The notes below the pieces were generated by a model. The model saw only the letters and a list, made by a program, of their open reading frames with translations, made no database searches and had not been told where the DNA came from. A program made the position numbers and the translations under genes. Below, piece after piece: positions 1 to 11,843 of a stretch of 64,000 nt of DNA. Origin of the DNA: Flaveria trinervia (taxonomy: Eukaryota > Streptophyta > Magnoliopsida > Asterales > Asteraceae); assembly GCA_025506515.1 (NCBI GenBank), contig CM046454.1, positions 64,815,345-64,879,344 on the forward strand, given 5' to 3'. The stretch's first letter is position 1. Each line of letters begins with the position of its first letter.

Positions 1-440
1 ATTCTGACTCTGTAGTTGACAATGCCACCACATCTTGCTTAGCGCTTTTCCAATAAATTACTCCTCCATTCAAGATGAAAGTGTACCCGGATTGAGATCG
101 TGAGTCATCCCGATTAGTTTGGAAACTCGCATCCGTGTAACCCTTTACGACGAGTTCCTCCACACCAGATCCATAGATTAGGAACATATCTTTTGTCCTC
201 CTTAGGTACTTAAGTATGTCTTTAATAGCCATCCAATGACTGCTTCCAAGATTTTGCTGGTATCGGCTTGTCATGTTCAAAGTGCATGACACGTCCGGCC
301 TAGTGCATATCATTGCATACAGGATGGACCCTATGGCAGATGCATATGGGATACTTTTCATTTTGTCTTTCTCGTCCTTTAAGATTGGACATTGAGTCTT
401 ACTCAATATCATTCCTCTTTGAATAGGTATGGTACCTTTC
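1..440 (-). pseudogene. A1 RNase H domain, partial and frameshifted
   Basis: On the minus strand this continues from the reverse transcriptase and matches the RNase H region of A2 (60516-61214) nearly base for base. It covers the connection segment after RT and the start of RNase H, the enzyme part that removes the RNA strand during reverse transcription. No frame is open across the stretch: the reading frame moves several times and contains stops, unlike A2, where the same region splits into two long open blocks. The domain runs off the left edge of the window. Confidence 0.8.
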
Positions 441-1240
441 TTAGAGTTTTTTTATCTTGAACCGTTTCAAGATCTTATCAATGTATGCACTTTGATTCAA
501 ACCTATCAACCGCCTTGATCTATCCCTATAGATCTTTATTCCCAAAATATAGGTGGCTTCACCAAGATCCTTAATGAAAAAACAACTTCCAAGCCAGGTT
601 TTAACACCTTTCAAGGTTGGAATGTCATTTCCAAATAGTGGGATGTCATCGACATACAATACTAGGAAAGTGATGATGTTCCCACTAGCTTTCTTATATA
701 CACATGCTTCATCAGCGTTTTTGATGAACCCAAATTTGATTATCTCTTCATCAAAATGGTGATTCCAACTTCTTGATGTTTGCTTCAATCCATAGATTTA
801 TTTCTTTAACTTAGATACTTTGTTAGGATATTTTTAATCGACAAAACCTTCAGGCTGAACCATATAGACATCTTCCTCAAGATATCCATTTAGAAAAGCG
901 GTTTTGACATCCATCTACCAAATCTCATGATCATAATGAGCAGCTATGGCAAATAATATCCTAATAGACTTTAGCATTGCAACTAGCAAGAAGGTCTCAT
1001 CATAATCGACCCCTTGAGTTTGAGTGAAACCTTTTGCTACAAGTCTAGCTTTATAAGTATCCAAGTTTCCATGCATGTTGGTTTTCTTCTTGAAAAACCA
1101 CTTCCTTCCAACAATCTTGGAGTTAAGAGGTGGTTCAACCAAGTCCATACTTGGTTGTCATACATGGATTGCATCTCAACATTCATGGCTTCAAGCCATT
1201 TATCATAATCCAAATTGGACATTGCATCATGATAGTGGTT
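441..1240 (-). pseudogene. A1 reverse transcriptase, broken
   Basis: Copia-type RT, which copies element RNA into DNA inside virus-like particles. Visible landmarks, read from 1240 down to 441, are the block starting near WLEAMNVEM, then KARLVAKGFTQ, then MDVKTAFLNG and YGLKQ, and then the catalytic YVDD at 656-645, which is intact. In-frame stops lie before MDVKTAFLNG, near position 915, and between it and the palm motif, and a frameshift after 441 ends the open frame. RT is therefore recognisable with its active site preserved, but it cannot be translated as one protein. Confidence 0.9.
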
Positions 1241-1425
1241 GGTTCATCGGAATCTTCCACATAGCATCCATCTATGAAGAATCCATATCTTTCAGGTGGA
1301 TTACTAATCCTACCAGATCTGCCAACGTTTTGTGTGTATTGATCAACTATTTGATCATCCTAACATTCTCATGTTGAGTGCTAGTGTCAACCAAACATGT
1401 ATCGGTTTGTGGTTCTTGATCCTCC

Positions 1426-2316
1426 TCAAGATGTTCTACTGCTAGTTCCTTCCATAAGGAACTTAGCTTCTATGAGCTCAGCCTTTTTGGCAACAAACTC
1501 CTTTTGTTCCAATGGATCATAGAAATAATATCCCATAGAATCTCTAGGAGATCCAATGAAGATACATTTAGTGGAATGGCTTTCAAACTGGTTTGAGGTG
1601 GGAGTCTTAACATAAGCTTCACAAACCCATACCTTTAAATATGATAGTGATGGAACCATTGCATGCCATATTTCAAAAGGTGTCGTTTCTACTTTCTTGG
1701 TTGGGGCCATATTCAAGATACGGGTTGTAGAGAGCAAAGAGAAACCCCAAAATGATACAGGCAATGAGCTTTTAGCCATAATAGATCGAACCATATCCAA
1801 TAGAGTTCGATTTCTCCTCTCGGACACACCTTGTGTTGTGGTGTTCCAGGTGGAGATAGTTGTGAGATAATACCACAACTTCTAAGATGATCTCTGAAAG
1901 CATCACTTAGGTATTCACCTCCTCTATCGGTATGGAGAATTGTTATTTTCTTGTTGAGTTGATTTTCTACTTTATTCTGAAAGACTTTAAACATTTCAAA
2001 AGCTTCATCTTTGTGTCTTAACAAGTACACATAACCATATCGACTATAGTCGTCGGTAAAGGTAATGAAGTATCTTTAATTGTACCTATTAATTAGTTTA
2101 AAAGGACCACATACATCTGAATGTATGATTCTAATAAATCTTTTGCCCTTTCGTTTTTGCCACTAAAAGATGCCTTAGTCATTTTACCTTGTAAACAACA
2201 TTCACATACATCAAATTAATCATATTCACTTGCTTTTAAAAGACCATTCTTTTGAAGTGTTTGTATGCGTTTCTTGTTTATATGACAAAGACGACAATGC
2301 CAAAGATAGGTATCAC
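1426..2316 (-). pseudogene. A1 GAG-pre-integrase and integrase, frameshifted
   Basis: Integrase core joining element DNA to the chromosome. Between 2030 and 1426 I see the HTDRGGEYLS block carrying the second catalytic Asp, the PPGTPQH stretch and the ERRNRTL block carrying the catalytic Glu, followed by the conserved copia tail LKVWVCEAYVK with a Trp-Gly to Trp-Val change. The frame shifts between PPGTPQH and ERRNRTL, about 1815-1850. Upstream, the zinc-binding pre-integrase part lies near 2180-2316 and is disturbed by the 23-bp duplication at 2300-2345. Confidence 0.87.
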
Positions 2317-2345
2317 TCAATTCCAAAGATAGGTATCACTCAATT
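2300..2345. repeat. 23-bp tandem duplication inside A1 pol
   Basis: Two identical 23-bp units (2300-2322 and 2323-2345, each starting CCAAAGATAGG) sit side by side. The homologous place in A2 (about 63150-63180) has one unit. The extra 23 bp shifts the reading frame of the pre-integrase region, so the duplication is private to A1 and probably arose after insertion. Confidence 0.9.
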
Positions 2346-2543
2346 CCAATTTGTATTTCTTGGTGCTGGTTTGGTACAATGAGCTATCATATAATGTGTT
2401 TTCACGAACCAATTCATAAATACCATTAATAGGAATAGCTTTAAAATAAAAGATGTCATTTAAAGAAACATGAATTTCATTTTCATTAAATGTCATAACA
2501 TAACCATATTTTCTTAATAGGGAAACAAAAATAACGTTCCTAT

Positions 2544-2760
2544 TCAAACTCGGAGCATACAAAACATTTTCAAAATTGCTTCCAAACCATTTGAAAGCTT
2601 CAAGATGTAGTCCCCTCGGTCTACAGCTTGAAATTTTTCCCCATTCCCCATGTAGAGGCTAACATCCCCTTTCTTGAAGTCCTTACTTCTTTTGAACCAC
2701 TGCAATAAGTTACAAATGTGAGTTCCCATCTCATATCCAATACCCATGTGTTAGAGGATA
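2544..2760 (-). pseudogene. A1 aspartic protease region, active site lost
   Basis: This is the copia protease that cuts the Gag-Pol polyprotein. The sequence keeps the block just before the active site (NTWVLD), but the DTG triad seen in A2 at 63570-63562 is changed here: the codons after the Asp read Met-Arg-Trp because of small substitutions and an indel, and the rest (HICNLLQ-FKRSKD) is found in a different frame. The region lies directly after gag and before the pre-integrase part, as expected. It is inactive for sequence reasons alone. Confidence 0.8.
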
Positions 2761-3697
2761 TTAAATTTAGATCAATATGAATCATAAAAATTGTACCTGA
2801 GATTTGCCCGGCATCCCTCTTAGCTTGCAGCTCTTTGAGATGGACTGGACAATTTCTTGCCCAATGTCCAATCTCCCTACACTTGAAGTATGGGTCATTT
2901 GAAGCAACATTTTGCTTCTTCTCCGCTTGATTTGGTGGTGGCGCTCTTACCACTACCTTCCCTTTTCCCTGAACGTACCCTTTGCCCTTGGCAATATTTG
3001 CCTTGGCTGCGGGGCGAGGCCTCTTCTTGTTCCCACCTTCATTGATGGTGAGAACGGGTAAAACCTTTTTACCCATGGCCACCTTGGCAGTTTTGAGCAT
3101 AGAGAGAAGCTCATTTATGTTCTTGTCCCACCCGTTCATGTTATTGTTCATGAAAAATTTGTCAAACCTTTTTGACAAAGAGTTGAGTATCAAATCCATA
3201 GCCAACTCTTTCGAGATGGGACAATTCTGCCTTTCGAGGTGGTCAATGTGGCTTTTCATCTTAAGTACAAAAGATGAAACAGATTGGGTGTCATCCATAC
3301 GACATGCATGGAGTGCTCAAACCCTTTCGAATCGCTCTACCCTTGCTTTTTGTTGGAACGTTTTCTTTAACCGGGTAATCATGTCATATGCTCCATGATG
3401 TTCATACTCCTTTTGGAAATCCAAAGTCATACTTGCCAACATAAGGCAAGACACTTGGATTGAGTCCTCAGTGTATTTCACTTAATTTTTATAGGCCTCC
3501 TCATCCTCCTCATTAGGTTGATCAGGAATCAGATCGTCTAAAATATACAATCATTTCTCTTGCTTGAGAACAATTCTCAAGTTTCGAAACCAATCAATAA
3601 AGTTATTATGATTTAGATGCTCCTTTTGGAGAATGGTTCTTAGTGATAGTGAGTGAGCAGACGGGATGTCATTATTTTCATTATTGTTGGTGGCCAT
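2761..3697 (-). pseudogene. A1 gag (UBN2-type capsid with zinc knuckle), broken
   Basis: Gag forms the particle shell and binds element RNA. The start codon is the ATG at 3697-3695, giving MATNNNENND; the capsid part contains MLASMTLDFQ and, after a break near 3300, MDDTQSVSSFVLKMKSH and LILNSLSKRFDKFF, which are typical of the UBN2/gag-polypeptide of copia elements. A basic stretch (KKRPRPAAKAN) precedes the zinc knuckle. The knuckle should be C-X2-C-X4-H-X4-C but reads Y-FK-C-REIG-H-WARN-C, so its first Cys is lost; A2 keeps all four ligands. Stop codons near 3553 and 3480 also break the frame. Confidence 0.9.
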
Positions 3698-5136
3698 CTA
3701 CAAAATTTAACAAAGTTCAATTTTAGTATTTTGATATTGTTCATATTTTAATAATTAAAGCCCTTTTATGTATGTTACACAATTTTAAAATTCTAGAATC
3801 CAACGTTACATTTAAATAGTGGTTAGGTGACCTTTATCCCATTATTTAAATTAACAAGGTAGTCAACGTTTTGACATGTGTAACTCTTTTCAACTTCTAA
3901 TGGGATCGACTTAAACATCATATGTGTGGTTGGCACGTTTATCCCATCAACTCCTTTGTAAACCACATTGTAGGTGATCCATTAAATATGGTTTGCAAAT
4001 CAAGTTTCCATACATACACACACATGTGAGTTTTCCAACATAAGTGGTTAGGTGACCTTTATCCCACAAATATGGTATCCCCACCTCAAATCACAAGTTC
4101 CCTCAAAATGGTTAGGTGACCTTTATCCCATTATGAGTTTCCAAGTGACTCAAGTGTTGTGCAAAAGGATGGTGTTTAACTTGTTTATAAAAGAAATTTT
4201 TAATTTTCCATAATACTAATTTAGAAAACTCTATGTACCTTATATTTGCATGCTTTCAAATACAAGGTACCTATGGTTCACTTTTTAATAAAACCCTTTT
4301 TATTAAAATCATTAATCCTTTTAATAACCTCTTATTAATCACTTAATGATCAAGAACCATCAATTTTCAGCTTTTTAAGTTTGTTAATGAGTTTGTTATG
4401 CATATCCAAATATCAAACAACAACCATATAACAAACAACCAAACGAGCATAATCATACAAACATAAGTGCATAACCATAGCCACTAAGTTGACTACCTTT
4501 TTTTGCCATCACAAGTGTTGTCATAAGGTATTTCTTAAGGGTTAACAATGACACATCAATATGTGTCCATGAACTCCCACTTGAATCCACATCCAAATTG
4601 CTTCAAGTGTCCATGTCTTTTGTGTCCTTCTTTGGGTCTTCATCTTGTGCATCTTCTTTTACAAAATCATATCCTAATACAATTTTTTTTCTAATAAAAT
4701 AAATGAACCTAATCTATTTATTACATAGCCAATGAATAAATAAATTACAACCCAAAATACAAACACAAATATTACAACCCTTTCAAGAAACAAAACCAAC
4801 ATGACAAAATCACAATCAACCAAATCCAAAACACATAAGTTCAAGGCTATGTTATGACTAAAATATGTATCATATACAACATTCAAGAACAACTATCAAC
4901 CCCTTTTTATAACCTTAAAGTTATTGCCAATATGAACCAAAACTTTAGGGTTTTGTCCAAACAATACAATCAACCATTTGATGTAAATCTTTCAAGCTTT
5001 ATACTGAAGCATGTAAGATAAAACCTTGAAACATAAGGGATTGAATCATCCATAACAAAGCAACCCCTAATGGGTTGAAAAAGTCCATGAAAACTAACTT
5101 CTCATGAACTTTTGAAGCAAGTATTCCACATAACCG
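3698..5136 (-). other. A1 untranslated leader between primer site and gag
   Basis: About 1.4 kb with no coding potential, rich in A and T, lying between the primer binding site and the gag start. It holds three copies of a roughly 20-bp sequence described separately. Leaders of this length in copia elements usually carry dimerisation and packaging signals; I see no specific known motif here. Confidence 0.6.
3819..4130. repeat. Three dispersed copies of GGTTAGGTGACCTTTATCCC
   Basis: The 20-bp core GGTTAGGTGACCTTTATCCC occurs three times, within 3819-3841, 4044-4066 and 4110-4130, all in the same orientation and with no mismatch in the core; a shorter relative (GTTTATCCCAT) occurs near 3938. 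They are unequally spaced, so this is not a simple tandem array. They lie in the A1 leader. Confidence 0.88.
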
Positions 5137-5149
5137 GCTCTAGATGCCA
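5137..5149 (-). promoter_or_regulatory. A1 primer binding site
   Basis: On the minus strand, one base after the LTR end, the sequence reads TGGCATCTAGAGC, close to the TGGTATCAGAGC that plant copia elements use to pair with the 3' end of initiator tRNA-Met. It fixes the LTR end and the orientation of A1. Confidence 0.8.
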
Positions 5150-5150
5150 T

Positions 5151-6074
5151 TGTTGGGTTTTGTTACATGTTTATCAGCAAGTTTAACCATTAAACTTCAA
5201 AAACACAGCGGATATTAGTGGTTAAAGGGGTTTTATAATCTGAAAAATTGAACCAACTTTAACCCAAAACAAAACCCATAAACAAGGGTCATATATATAT
5301 ATGAAATGAAATGCTATCAAAACAAAAAGAACAACCATAGGGTGTTCTTGAAACTACCTTTCAAGAACAAGATGTAGTAAGGATGATAAGAAAAAGATGA
5401 TGCTTCTTGAATGTATAGCCTCCAAAGTAGAAAACCTCAAGCTTGTATACCCACAAGCTCTTCCAAACACCTAGCTTGTTAGGGAGTGCAACACCAAAAT
5501 CCTCTTCCTATGCTCCTTCAAAATCCAAAATTTTCAGCAACCTTTTGCCATGAATCCAAATTTTTCAGCCCTTTGAGAGAGAGTTCTTGTAATGTGTGTG
5601 TGAGAGAGAGTATTGGTTGAGATGGAATGCAAGAGAGATTAAAGTCTTTTAATAACCAAGACAAGTAATCCCAAGGAGAGTGGACCTCCTTAGGGCGGCC
5701 GAAAACCCATTCAAATGGGTTCCCCCCATTAGTTTTTACAAGAAACTTACACTTTCAACTTATAAGTTTATAAAATTAAAACTCTTTTAATTTTATAACA
5801 TTAACACACTTGTATTTGTTATTATTTAACTCACTTAATAATGAAACAAATAATTTCTCATGAACAAATTATCCATATAATGTTGTTCTATTACAAAAGC
5901 AACGTTTTAGAAAACTCATTTTCTAAATTGGTGTCAATATTATTTGTATGATCTCATCAACAAACAAATATTTAATGGTGTTTGTTTAGCTTGTTATTAG
6001 CTATGACCCGACTTGGATCATAACGTACTAACCACATCAATCTTGTATGTGTCTTGGGCATACAAGTTTTAACC
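5151..6074 (-). repeat. A1 5' LTR
   Basis: This matches the 3' LTR of A2 (58811-59727) and the solo LTR at 33485-34401 along its length. In element orientation it should begin TGTTGGATC and end CCCAACA; the end is intact, but the last bases at 6067-6074 on the plus strand differ from the other copies, so its outer terminus is mutated or a few bases short. It includes the block TGCCCAAGACACATACAAG near the outer end, which is present in every A-family LTR here. Confidence 0.9.
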
Positions 6075-6359
6075 TATCCTATTCATCTTCATGTACTTTG
6101 AAACAGAAATCAGGTCAAATGAATGGATTAATCAAACCCATAATGATCGAAATTGTTAAAATCAAGAACCGGAACCATAGCCTAAAATATACCTTTTAAA
6201 TGGACACAAACATTGATTTAAATGACACTAAGTGCTATTTCGAGTCCTTGTGAACCTAATGAATCTAAACACGAATTGTAATGTAACATTTTGACAAAGA
6301 TTCAAATTTATGGTGTCAAACAGTGCAAGATGCGAATAGACATGCATATGAACTTTAGT

Positions 6360-6525
6360 TGCATGACTGAGCCAAGCACATGATTTAATCTCACGAGTGA
6401 ATCATTGGTGACTCAGTCGCACGATTGACTCAATCGCATGGCATAGCATATGACAAAGTTTAGTCACAGGCTCAATCATATGACTGAACTTAGTCGTATG
6501 GTTCAATCGCACGGTTGAACCAGTT
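6360..6525 (+). repeat. Degenerate palindromic motifs in the D-plus leader intron
   Basis: Repeated variants of the D-family motif (core AGTCGCACGATTGACTC and relatives such as AATCGCACGGTTGAACC) cover this stretch upstream of the ORF start. The same motif fills the D LTRs and the matching region of D-minus (33220-33420). Confidence 0.75.
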
Positions 6526-6593
6526 GATCAAAATCAACTAAAATTCAATTGTTATCTCTTACGAACAGATGTAATGTATATGTGTCTTGTGTT

Positions 6594-6597
6594 GCAG
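6594..6597 (+). promoter_or_regulatory. Predicted leader-intron acceptor before the D-plus ORF
   Basis: The sequence TTGTGTTGCAG ends at 6597, five bases before the ORF ATG at 6602. In D-minus the same place reads TTGTGTTAG, and a good donor lies upstream there; in D-plus the donor would fall at or beyond the A1 junction. Confidence 0.55.
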
Positions 6598-6601
6598 CAA
6601 T

Positions 6602-9600
6602 ATGGCTGAGAGATGGACAATGAGCACAGAGCACAACATTTGTGCTCATCCAGACGTTGCATCTCGGAAAGCTTCTTAGTTCACCGTGATTATAGCCTTC
6701 TTGCGTAGATCAAGGATCTACAAGGCCATTTCTACCCCATGCACGCCATACCGTTCGATTCATCAGGCTTTCTAGGAAAATGCCACAGTTGACCGGTCCG
6801 TTGAGCCCCATAGTATCCGGAACACTATATTCGGACCAGATATTGAGATCAGGGAAGACGATCTGAGGAGAGTCTTGGATTTGGGTGAGGAAGGAGCCCA
6901 TCCAACCAAGCTGCATCCCCTAACAATTCGTGGATATTTTGTGAGGATCAAGTACGCCAGTGACATCAATGCCGGCGTACTGAACAAGAGCAACATGTGC
7001 CCCTAATTCAAGTATCTAGCACATGTGATCCTCTAGTGTATAGCCTCCAGACGTGGAGGATTCGATGATATATCCGACCAAATCCAAAATGCATACGTCG
7101 CACTGGCACTGAACCACTTGTTTAGTTTCTCACGCATACTCCTCTAGTACTTGAAAGAAAACATAGAGGCCAAAGGCAATGAAGGCTTCTGCATGTATCC
7201 AAGGTTCTTGCAAATGATCATAGACAAAAAGCTTCCTCTAAGCCTAAGGAGAAGAACAATGTAGTGATATTAGAGGTGATGGATGACACCACCCTAGGTA
7301 GGATGAAGGTGTACTGGGGGAAGTAGGTGAAGCCCCCTATGAGGAGACTCTTTGGCCATCTGGCCAACGAGGATTACATGGCGCCCTCATGTAAGTAGTG
7401 GCGTCATGATGACAGTGACTCAGACGTTGAGCCCATAGTGGTTCCTACAGACGAAGATGACAACGATGATGAAGACCATGATGATGGTCAAGGTGGTGGA
7501 GATGCTGGCCCTAGTCAACACGGGGCACCGACACGTCAACCATATCTCCACCACCTCTACACAGTACTTCATCTGCTCCTGGTGGATCTAAGCAGGCTGC
7601 TTGGATACCAGGACTTCTTGGTAGATGAAGGGGATGAGTTTGATGATGAGCCTCTCACCAGGAGAGTCGAGAGATGGGTTGTGGCTACCGAAAAGGGGGA
7701 AAGAGATAGTTGGTGGACACCAAGTAGGTACTAAGGGTGGTGACACTAATGTCATAGATCCGACATACACACCCGACTATCTGATTAGCTCAGGGGGAGC
7801 CCTGATAGCCAAGGGTTCCGGAGGAAGAGGATGGCGCAACCCCATGGCAAGAAGGGTAAGAGGAAGAGGGTTACTTTGATCAATTCTTCCACCACCACAG
7901 CCATTACCACCACCACTGTTCCCACACTAACATCAATACTGCCACTAACACTCCCACCACCACTCATACATTCACACCTACCTCACCCACAATACCAAAA
8001 TCAGTTCCACCACAATCCACTTCCATTCCTACTCCTATCTACACCACATCCACCACTACATCCACTACTCCCAAACCTGGAACATTCACCTAATGCCCAC
8101 CTACACAGGGCTCTACTCTACCCATTGTTGGGTTAGAGGAACAATTGGCGAGCCTAAACAGACTAGTGCTCAAATTGCTAGCGACGGATGATTTGAGAGC
8201 CAACCAAATGAATCAGCTAATGGCGGTCAATACCACACAAGGCAAGCAAATAGCTCTGCTTATAGAGAAGAAACTGCTCATGAGAGAACTTTAGTTCGAG
8301 CTCACCATTCCTGAAGATTCTAAATGAGCTTGTGATGGCATCCGTCAAGCGGATCGAGGGTTAGAGAAAAGAACAAAAAGCTTATGTTGAAGTGAAGGAA
8401 ACAATGAGTGAGCCCCTAAGATTAAGGATGATGGAGATGATGGTCGAGATGATGATTCGACGGCTGATGAATCAAAGGAGATTATGATGACGAGGAAGCT
8501 GGAGGAAGTGGAAAGGGAGAAAGAGAGATGATGAGGAGGAGGATGATAAAGAAAGTGATGCATTTGCATCAGCCTCAAATCAAGCAGCAAAGCAGAGGCA
8601 TGCCAAAAGGGCCTCGTCCTCCGCACCTCCAGCTAAAGAGACACACGATCAAGGCAAAAATGAAGCTCCACAGACTGATGATTCTGATGCCATTCCCCTT
8701 CAGCAAGTCAAGACTCAACTTACTATTATTATTGACTTGCAAGGGATTGTGAGAAGGTTTATGAGCACCACTCCAGAGGAAGCAGAAATCATACACGACC
8801 TGACCGATGAGCAGCTCACAGATATGTTTCTACTAAATCCAGATGAGCTTGTCAAAGATGCTCTCGAAGTAGATGTCTTGAGTGACGAGAAGCTACAAGG
8901 TGTGGATGAGATAGAGATCGAGGATGTCACGTCTGACTACTATCCTCGTAATTGACCCTGAGGGTAATATTATCCTGACTTGGGTTGAAACATTTGGCAG
9001 TGATACTTTTGACAAGTTGGATGAGATAAAGAAAGAAAGCAAAGGATGAAAGTAAAGCCCAAGCTACACATGCTAATGTTGATCTATAGAAGGCTAAATG
9101 GGCAGCTTGTTTATCAGAAATGAAGGCACAATGTGCACCTCCAAAGTTGAATGCCTACACCAAACTTTAGCGAGTAAAGAAACATCTGAAAGTGTCAGGC
9201 AAGATCAAATGGGCCTATTTTGAAGATCTGGATGTATATGCTATTAGATGAGAAAAGGGGATTGAGTACTTTAGATATCCACATGATCTGAAGACTCTTC
9301 CTGGTTTTGAGCTAAACAGATTGGCATGTTTAGATCTTTTGTATGCCAACCCGAGGAAGATGTCGGGATGGTTTGAGACATCATTGAATAAAGAATACCA
9401 CACCAGATGGGTAAGCTTCAGACCTTAACAAACTAATAGGTTCATTCATAAGACTTAAGTTGATCCTATATCTGGAAGGCCTAAGGTGGTGTTGAAGTGG
9501 AGTCCCCCGTGCACAATGTCTAAGATTCCTTTACGGGAGATGCCTCAGGACTTCACTCAACATTCATATGGTGGTATTACGACTAGAGGATGGGGGAAGC

Positions 9601-9836
9601 AATCATAGTTCTGAACAAAGAAGGTAAGATCGAGAGACTATCAGGGTATTTGACCAATGTGGCTTACAAACTTGTCTGTTGAAGATGTTTACACTCTATA
9701 CAAGTGGCCACTGTTCTATGACACGCAAGATATTGTACACACTCTTCAATTCCAACATGTTATGGCTCTGCTTCGCGTTTGAGATCCATGCGGGAGTCAC
9801 CATAGAAGAGAAGTACAAAAAAACCAAGAGCATGTG
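6602..9836 (+). pseudogene. D-plus long ORF (Asteraceae-type retroelement 3' protein), broken
   Basis: No known enzyme domain. The N-terminal part begins MAERWTMSTEHNICAH, continues FLRRSRIYKAISTPC, then EDDLRRVLDLGEE, then LHPLTIRGYF and RIKYASDINAG, and ends with MYPRFLQMIID. A middle part is acidic and rich in Thr and Pro (about 7435-8140), and the C-terminal part (about 8735-9836) carries TPEEAEIIHDLTDEQL and the YFEDLD block. About 6690-7230 is colinear with D-minus but has several in-frame stops (first near 6679), and further breaks follow. From memory, Asteraceae databases label similar proteins with unrelated names; their function is unknown. The neighbouring polypurine tract shows that it is the last gene of the element. 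Confidence 0.8.
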
Positions 9837-9868
9837 AAGAATGTTAGAAAATAGGATAAACTAGGTCC

Positions 9869-9879
9869 AAGAGAGAGTT
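9869..9879 (+). promoter_or_regulatory. D-plus polypurine tract
   Basis: AAGAGAGAGTT lies immediately before the LTR start TGTTGATATATC. It is the expected primer for plus-strand DNA synthesis and fixes the LTR boundary. Confidence 0.7.
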
Positions 9880-10593
9880 TGTTGATATATCATGTTCCTA
9901 GTTTATGTTCTTAAATGTAAAAGTCTTTCATTTCTTATACTTAATGAAATATGATATGCATCTTGATGTTTATTTGTCTTTGAGTATTTCATACTATTAT
10001 TGTATTTAGTATAATTCATATGTATGAACGTCATACATAGGTTTGAAGTTGTTATACATAGTTTTAAGTCAATAATGATTGATAAATGTGTTCAACTTAG
10101 TCGGTGGGTTATTTATGCTAATGGACATACTTATGGACCATACGCACGAATGAATCATACTTATGGTCTAGCCGCACAACTAAACCAGGAGACTGGATCA
10201 GTCGTATGGCTGAGACATAAGTTGATTCAGTCGCACGACTGAACCTTTAGTCATGCGTATGAATCAACGCATGAGTCAGTCGCACAACTGAATCATGCTA
10301 ATAGTTCAGTCGTACGAATGAAACTAAAAACCTATAAATACCATATAATTCATGAAAAAACAAGAGACTTTCAATATTCACAAACCCTAGCTGTCCAAAG
10401 CGCCCTAAGTAGCCAATCCAACTTCATAGTTCGTTCATGATCTATTTCTACTCAATTGTTAATGTTTTTTTAATCGTTAGATCGTTCAGGTTGTCGTTCT
10501 CACTGATTGGATCGCCTATCAAATAGGATTCCGCACAATTTGATCTGGTCTCACGCAGATCCATTAGTACTCAGTATGTAAATGGTGCTAACA
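9880..10593 (+). repeat. D-plus 3' LTR
   Basis: The 714-bp LTR begins TGTTGATATATC and ends GGTGCTAACA. It matches the D-minus LTRs (29215-29845 and 35868-36526, reverse orientation). The U3 part (about 10060-10325) is filled with the palindromic motif, for example CAGTCGCACGACTG at 10228-10241. A TATA box (CTATAAATACC) follows at 10332, so the motif array sits directly upstream of the transcription start. Confidence 0.9.
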
Positions 10594-10609
10594 GTTTTGG
10601 ATATGAACA

Positions 10610-11640
10610 ACACTTCTATCATAACACATGAGACATGCCTCCTATCTAATTCATCAGAAGATGAATCTCATTGTGGCATAGAAGGCTTGTTCATTGTAAC
10701 ATGAAGAACTTGAACAAATTGGTGAAAAATGACTAGTGATTGGATTTCCAAAGAAAGAGTTCTATTATTCAAATCATTGTTCTCCTTGTTATAAAGGAAA
10801 ACAACACAAAGTGTCTCATACATCCAAAATTGTGAATACAAACTCTACACCACTCAAATTGCTTCACATGAATCTGTTTGGTCCAACCAATGTAATGAGC
10901 ATTAGAAAGAGACAATATTGTGTGGTGATAGTTGATGATTTCACTAGATTCACTTGGATTTTTTCTTAAAACAAAAGAGTGAAACATCAAAAACATTAAT
11001 GTATGTTGTCATCAAGATTGAGAATCAACTTGATTTAAAAGATAAAATTTTCAGAGTGGCAATGGAACTGAATTTGTTAATTCTAGCTTGGATTTCTTTT
11101 GCAGAAATAAAGATATTGCAAGGCTATTCAATGCACCAAGAACTCCATTGCAGAATGGAGTGGTTGGAAAAAGAAACAGAACACTTATTGAAGCAGCCTG
11201 AACAATGCTAGCTGTTTCGCAACTACCTATCACCTTTTTGGCTGAGGCAGTGAATACAACATGCAATATTCGAAATAGAACATTGATTGTCAAAGAACAT
11301 AACAAAACACCTTTGAGCTTTTATATAATAGAAAACCCTACATAGGATATCTTCAAACTTTCAGGTGTCATGTATCTATTTAAAAATATAAAAGAACAAT
11401 TGGGAAAATTTCTAAAAAGGCCTATGATGGTTTCTTTGTTGGATATTCTTCAACATCTAAATCTTACAGGATCTACATTCCACAACATAACATTGTGGAA
11501 TAAACTCCTAATGTGTTTTGATGAATCTATATTTACTAAGTCAGTTAAAGGATCATCATGGCTATTTGATATAGATGCCTTAACAGAATCATTTAACTCT
11601 GGTTATTTGAATTATACAGGATCGGATGATACATGATATC
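10610..11640 (+). pseudogene. B/C pre-integrase and integrase, heavily frameshifted
   Basis: The pre-integrase zinc region reads LWHRRLVHCNMKNL (about 10673-10715) and CSPCYKGKQHK, giving the H-H-C-C ligands. The integrase core starts LLHMNLFGP and holds VVIVDDFTRFTWIF (about 10925-10970), then in shifted frames GTEFVNSSLDFF, APRTPLQNGVV and KRNRTLIEAARTMLA (about 11130-11210). A stop interrupts just before CIGFPKKEF near 10733, and at least three frameshifts follow. The tail (about 11380-11635) corresponds to the conserved WLFDIDALTESF block. It is clearly integrase and clearly inactive. Confidence 0.87.
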
Positions 11641-11843
11641 CATTTGTTCCCCCAAATTTGAATGAAGTATCATTATCTGCTGATCCTCCAAAGAAAAACA
11701 CTTCATCAATTGCTACTGATTCTACATTAGTAGATGTTCACTGTGTATCCGGAGATATGGCATAATGAATCAGCAACTATTCCAGACTCTCAGAAGATAG
11801 AATAAATATTGTAAATGATTCATCAATACCTTATACCCCATCT

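Larger units (their letters stand above)
1..6074 (-). mobile_element. Ty1/copia retrotransposon A1, 5' LTR to RNase H, 3' end outside window
   Basis: Read right to left this is a copia element: LTR (5151-6074), primer binding site, long leader, gag, protease, integrase, reverse transcriptase and RNase H, with the 3' LTR beyond the left edge. Domain order IN before RT is the copia signature. A second copy of the same family (A2) ends the window on the right, in the same orientation. A1 is dead: the gag zinc knuckle and the protease active site are mutated, and frameshifts and stops are spread through pol. Its right end lies in the leader intron of element D-plus, whose homology begins within about 10 bp of the LTR end, so A1 probably inserted into D-plus. 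Confidence 0.93.
6067..10593 (+). mobile_element. Non-autonomous LTR element D-plus, 5' LTR missing
   Basis: D-plus is the plus-strand relative of the complete D-minus element (29215-36526). It retains part of the leader intron (from about 6067), one long broken ORF, a polypurine tract and the 3' LTR. There is no gag, protease, integrase or RT. Its 5' LTR and promoter are not in the window; the A1 element lies exactly where they should continue, so they are probably on the far side of A1. On the right its LTR ends at 10593 directly against the integrase part of B/C, so D-plus probably inserted into B/C. Confidence 0.85.

Noticed and set aside
7588..8136. Several short open frames on both strands
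   Set aside because: Shadows and shifted frames of the Thr/Pro-rich and acidic middle of the D-plus ORF.
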